Shown here: positions 61,369-64,000 of the stretch, in pieces
Position numbering within the stretch: the first letter of the stretch is position 1
Layout of the letters: each line of letters begins with the position of its first letter
Origin: Deltaproteobacteria bacterium
Lineage (GTDB): Bacteria; Myxococcota; Myxococcia; Myxococcales; 40CM-4-68-19
Direction of reading: 5' to 3'
Assembly (NCBI GenBank): GCA_025358085.1
Contig: JANYKT010000043.1
Span: 1-64,000 of the forward strand
Length of the DNA: 64,000 bases
The notes under the pieces: generated by a model
Databases searched by the model: none
The model's input: only the letters and a program-made list of their open reading frames with translations
Told to the model about the DNA's origin: nothing
Program-made: the position numbers and the translations under genes

Positions 61369-63333
61369 ATGTCCAAGCGAAGCCGGGATCTCGCACAGGA
61401 AGACCACGAGGTCGACGCGGTCCTCGACCACATCCGCGAGGCGCGGAGCTTCGACTTCCGCCACTATAAGCGCGCGACCCTGCGTCGCCGCATCGAGCGG
61501 CGCATGCTGGACCGCCGCTGCCAGAGCCTGGCCGAATACAGCGCGGTGCTCTCGCGCGATCCAATCGAGTTCCAGGCGCTCATCTCATCGATGCTGATCA
61601 AGGTGACCTCATTTTTCCGCGACCCGGAAATGTGGGAAAAGCTTTCGAGCCAGGTCATCCCGGAGCTGCTCGCCAATAAAAAAGAGGGCCAGGAACTTCG
61701 GGTCTGGTGCGCTGGCAGTGCGACCGGAGAGGAGGCCTATTCCGTCGCCATCCTGATCGCAGAAGCACTCGGCTCTACGCGCCCGATCCCGGAGGTCAAG
61801 GTCTTCGGCACCGACCTGGACGAGAACGCCATCGCGCACGCGCGGCGCGGCATCTACCCGGTGACCGCGCTGTCCTCGGTCTCGGCCGAGCGGCGCGAGC
61901 GCTGGTTCATCCAGGAGGCTGGCGGCTGGTCGATGCGCAAGGAGATCCGGCGCAGCGTGGTCTTCGGCGTCAACAACCTGGTCAGTGACGCGCCCATCTC
62001 GCGCCTGGATCTCCTGCTCTGCCGGAACGTCTTCATCTACCTGGACAGCCAGCTGCAGAAACGGGTGCTCACGCGCTTTCACTACGCGCTCCGTCGCCAC
62101 GGCGTGCTGGTGCTGGGCCGGAGCGAGCTCATCCCCTTCGCTGCGCGCATCTACCAGCCCATCGATCTTACCCGGCGCATCTACCGGAAGAACGGCCACG
62201 GCGAGCCCGCCGTCGGGGAGGAGCCGCTGGTTTCTCCGCCAGAGCCGATCGCGCGCGTGGCGTCAAGTACAGTGCAGCCGCTGCACAGCGACGTGCTGCA
62301 TTCGCTGCCCCTGCCCATGGTCGCGACCTCCCTTGACGGGACCATTCTTTTCTGGAATGCGGCGGCCGGAGCGCTCTGGTCGCGCGGCGAAGGCGAGGCC
62401 ACCGGCAAGAAGCTGGTTTCGCTCAACCTGGCCGGTCTGAGCGGCGAGCAGCTGGTGCAGCAGAGCCAGGCAGTGCGCGAAGGCCGCGTCGATTCGGCCG
62501 AGGGTCTGGGCAGCTTCATGCGGCAGGGGGCCGAAGCGGCGGGGCAGCGGCTGCGCGTTGCCATCGTGCCGCTGCGAGACACCGAGGCGAAGGTGACCGG
62601 GCTGCTCTACACCTTCCATGACGTGACCGCGCTGGTCGACGCGGAGTCCGAGCTGCGCAAGGTTACTGAAGAACGATTGGCGGCGCTGGAGGAATTGCGC
62701 ACGTCGAATGAAGAGATGCAGTCGTCCAACGAAGAGTTGGAGACGACGAATGAAGAGCTGCAGTCTTCGAATGAAGAATTGCAGACCACCAATGAAGAGC
62801 TCCAGTCCACCAATGAAGAACTGGAGACGACGAATGAAGAGCTGCAGTCGACCAATGCCGAGCTGGACGCGACCAATCGCGAGCTCGCGCACCGCACCGA
62901 TGAGATGAACCGGCTGGGCTTCTACCAGCGCACCATCATCCGCTCGCTCTCGGCGGCAGTGATCGTGGTTGACGCGGGGGCGCGCATCACGCTGTGGAAC
63001 CTGGCGGCGGAGAGGCTGCTGGGTTTGACCGAGAACGAGGCGCTCGGCCAGGTGCTGTGGACCCTGCATGTGCCGGCGCTGGCGCGAGCGGTCCTGCAGA
63101 AAGTCCGCAAGGCCCTGACGAGCAAGCTGGGCCTGCGGCTCGACGACGTCGAGTACCAGCTGCCGACGGGCGGCTTCGGCCGGGCCACGGTGGTGGCGGT
63201 GCCCCTCATCGATGGCGGCGCGCCGCTGGGCGCGGTCATTCTTTTCGAGGACGGAACCCGCGTGGCTTCGTTGGTCACCGAAATCGCAAGACTAAAAGTT
63301 AAGAAGAACCGTGGCCAGGCAAACCAGACCTGA
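61369..63333 (+). CDS. CheR-type methyltransferase fused to a coiled coil and PAS domains
   Basis: 654 residues. Residues 1-275 are CheR: helical N-domain (FDFRHYKRATLRRRIERRML), SAM site RVWCAGSATGEEAYSVAI and DLLLCRNVFIYLDSQLQKRV. A PAS-like domain follows (TSLDGTILFWNAAAGAL), then a regular coiled coil of repeated NEELQ(S/T)TNEEL-type heptads at residues 443-505, then a second PAS domain (SAAVIVVDAGARITLWNLAA ERLLG). Usual large relatives are CheB-CheR-PAS-kinase fusions; this protein lacks CheB at the front and the kinase, which is in the next gene. Role: methylation-based or PAS-based signal sensing. Confidence 0.9.
   Translation: MSKRSRDLAQEDHEVDAVLDHIREARSFDFRHYKRATLRRRIERRMLDRRCQSLAEYSAVLSRDPIEFQALISSMLIKVTSFFRDPEMWEKLSSQVIPELLANKKEGQELRVWCAGSATGEEAYSVAILIAEALGSTRPIPEVKVFGTDLDENAIAHARRGIYPVTALSSVSAERRERWFIQEAGGWSMRKEIRRSVVFGVNNLVSDAPISRLDLLLCRNVFIYLDSQLQKRVLTRFHYALRRHGVLVLGRSELIPFAARIYQPIDLTRRIYRKNGHGEPAVGEEPLVSPPEPIARVASSTVQPLHSDVLHSLPLPMVATSLDGTILFWNAAAGALWSRGEGEATGKKLVSLNLAGLSGEQLVQQSQAVREGRVDSAEGLGSFMRQGAEAAGQRLRVAIVPLRDTEAKVTGLLYTFHDVTALVDAESELRKVTEERLAALEELRTSNEEMQSSNEELETTNEELQSSNEELQTTNEELQSTNEELETTNEELQSTNAELDATNRELAHRTDEMNRLGFYQRTIIRSLSAAVIVVDAGARITLWNLAAERLLGLTENEALGQVLWTLHVPALARAVLQKVRKALTSKLGLRLDDVEYQLPTGGFGRATVVAVPLIDGGAPLGAVILFEDGTRVASLVTEIARLKVKKNRGQANQT
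62697..62883 (+). repeat. Tandem coding repeats of the CheR-PAS coiled coil
   Basis: Repeated 21-base units centred on AATGAAGAG/AATGAAGAA encode about eight heptads (NEELETT, NEELQSS, NEELQTT, NEELQST). The high sequence similarity between units makes copy-number change possible. Heptad repeats of this kind are a known feature of the family. Confidence 0.8.
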
Positions 63334-64000
63334 TCCTCCGCGGCGGAGCCGGCAGCCCCCCCTGCGGCTTGAAGCTTCGGCGCCGACGGTGCTCATACGC
63401 GCCGAGGACGATCAAGACTCGCTGCGCGACAAGTACCAGCAGCTCGCGCGTAAGTACGCCTCCCTGGTGCAACGCCTGGAGCACGCCACCGAGGCGAAGT
63501 CGGCCGTCTACCGCATGGGCTGGTGGGGCCTGCAGGCAAGCGAAAGCGGGCTGGCGCTGGTTCGAGACGGGAAGATCGATCTCTCCAACGCGCGCTGGGC
63601 CGGCCTGGACGGGCTCGGGAGCTGGTTGTTGCTTCCCCGCGATGGCGAGAAAGTTCGCGGCTACCGCACCCTGAGCGAGCTGGCTGTGGGCGAGGCAGCG
63701 CGCGTTCTGGTGCACGAGGACACCGCGCGCGTCGAGCGCTTCGAGCAGCCCAGCCACGACCATGCGCTGGAGGTGCGGGCCGTGCAGATGGACGAGCAGC
63801 GGCTCCCTCTGGTGGTGGTGCTGGCGCAGGACGTGACCGAGACGGTGCGCAGCGAGAAGGAGCTGACGCGCACGCGCGAGGCCCTTTTCCAGAAGGAGCA
63901 CCTGCGCGTGCTGGGTGAGCTTGCATCGGCTGTGGCGCACGATCTCGGCAGCACGGTGCGCAGCATGGAGATGCGGCTGATCGCGCTCGAGCGATCGACG
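63311..64000 (+). CDS. PAS/histidine kinase, 3' end cut by window
   Basis: From GTG 63311, overlapping the CheR-PAS stop by 23 bases, a frame stays open to the last base of the window (230 codons). It reads a basic start, a short coiled coil (SLRDKYQQLARKYASLVQRL), a PAS-like domain (GWWGLQASESGLALVRDGKI DL ... VVVVLAQDVTETV), and an H-box GELASAVAHDLGSTVRSMEM RL, whose His is the autophosphorylation site. The ATPase domain must lie beyond the window. It is the expected kinase for the LuxR-type regulator two genes upstream. Confidence 0.82.
   Translation, partial: MARQTRPDPPRRSRQPPLRLEASAPTVLIRAEDDQDSLRDKYQQLARKYASLVQRLEHATEAKSAVYRMGWWGLQASESGLALVRDGKIDLSNARWAGLDGLGSWLLLPRDGEKVRGYRTLSELAVGEAARVLVHEDTARVERFEQPSHDHALEVRAVQMDEQRLPLVVVLAQDVTETVRSEKELTRTREALFQKEHLRVLGELASAVAHDLGSTVRSMEMRLIALERST

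Noticed and set aside
1-64000. CRISPR arrays, tRNA/rRNA genes, insertion sequences, prophage genes
   Set aside because: Looked for regular spaced repeats, cloverleaf-like segments, transposase DDE or integrase motifs; none was convincing, apart from the HNH relic.

Overview
The window is GC-rich (about two thirds G+C by eye), densely coded DNA that looks like a chromosome of a Myxococcota (former Deltaproteobacteria) bacterium. The best evidence is three secreted proteins ending in the MYXO-CTERM sorting tail (Cys motif, hydrophobic stretch, Arg-rich end) at 9939-15486. Many genes are joined by ATGA/GTGA overlaps. No tRNA, rRNA, CRISPR array, transposase or phage gene was seen. Both window ends cut a gene.

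Layout. 1-6.4 kb: a large Asp-box beta-propeller protein (5' end cut) and a patatin-like lipase with a membrane-anchored tail. 6.5-13.9 kb (minus): a tightly packed cluster of exported proteins (LVIVD propeller, Asp-box propeller, YVTN-like propeller lipoprotein, unknown lipoprotein, di-heme cytochrome c, Rieske protein and a broken small secreted protein), with an AraC regulator just upstream. This is the best candidate here for an undescribed system, perhaps an extracytoplasmic redox complex. 14.1-17.8 kb: an EXORDIUM-like secreted protein, a HelD/UvrD-like helicase and a cyclic-nucleotide-binding protein. 17.8-22.7 kb: RND efflux pair and a HAD phosphatase. 22.8-27.4 kb: a complete branched-chain amino-acid ABC importer (livG-H-M-K-F).

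27.5-31.4 kb is a damaged block. An acyl-CoA dehydrogenase, an NMN-adenylyltransferase-like gene, an archaeal-type phosphoglycerate mutase, a PaaI thioesterase and a B12-dependent mutase large subunit are all truncated, frameshifted or carry a stop, with two apparent deletion junctions. The mutase's B12 subunit and a TetR regulator with a palindromic operator candidate remain intact. Smaller gene relics lie at 6.5, 32.5, 48.6 and 50.1 kb. Either this genome is shedding genes locally or the assembly is poor in these spots; reads would decide.

33.3-46.1 kb: RidA, then a minus-strand run of eight genes headed by a glycolate/lactate permease, malate synthase and glycolate oxidase GlcD-GlcE-GlcF, which together would take glycolate to glyoxylate to malate. 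An acyl-CoA synthetase, a membrane glycosyltransferase and a molybdopterin oxidoreductase follow. 46.3-64 kb is mostly housekeeping and mixed functions: response regulator, exonuclease III, TruB-like pseudouridine synthase, MFS transporter, M28 peptidase, a Gly/Ser/Thr repeat protein, AidB-like dehydrogenase, RsmE, Bpt, YjbQ, enoyl-CoA hydratase, DUF3332 protein, glycerol-3-phosphate dehydrogenase and a TerB-like protein. The window closes with a signalling set: LuxR-type response regulator, CheR-PAS protein and the start of a histidine kinase cut by the window edge.
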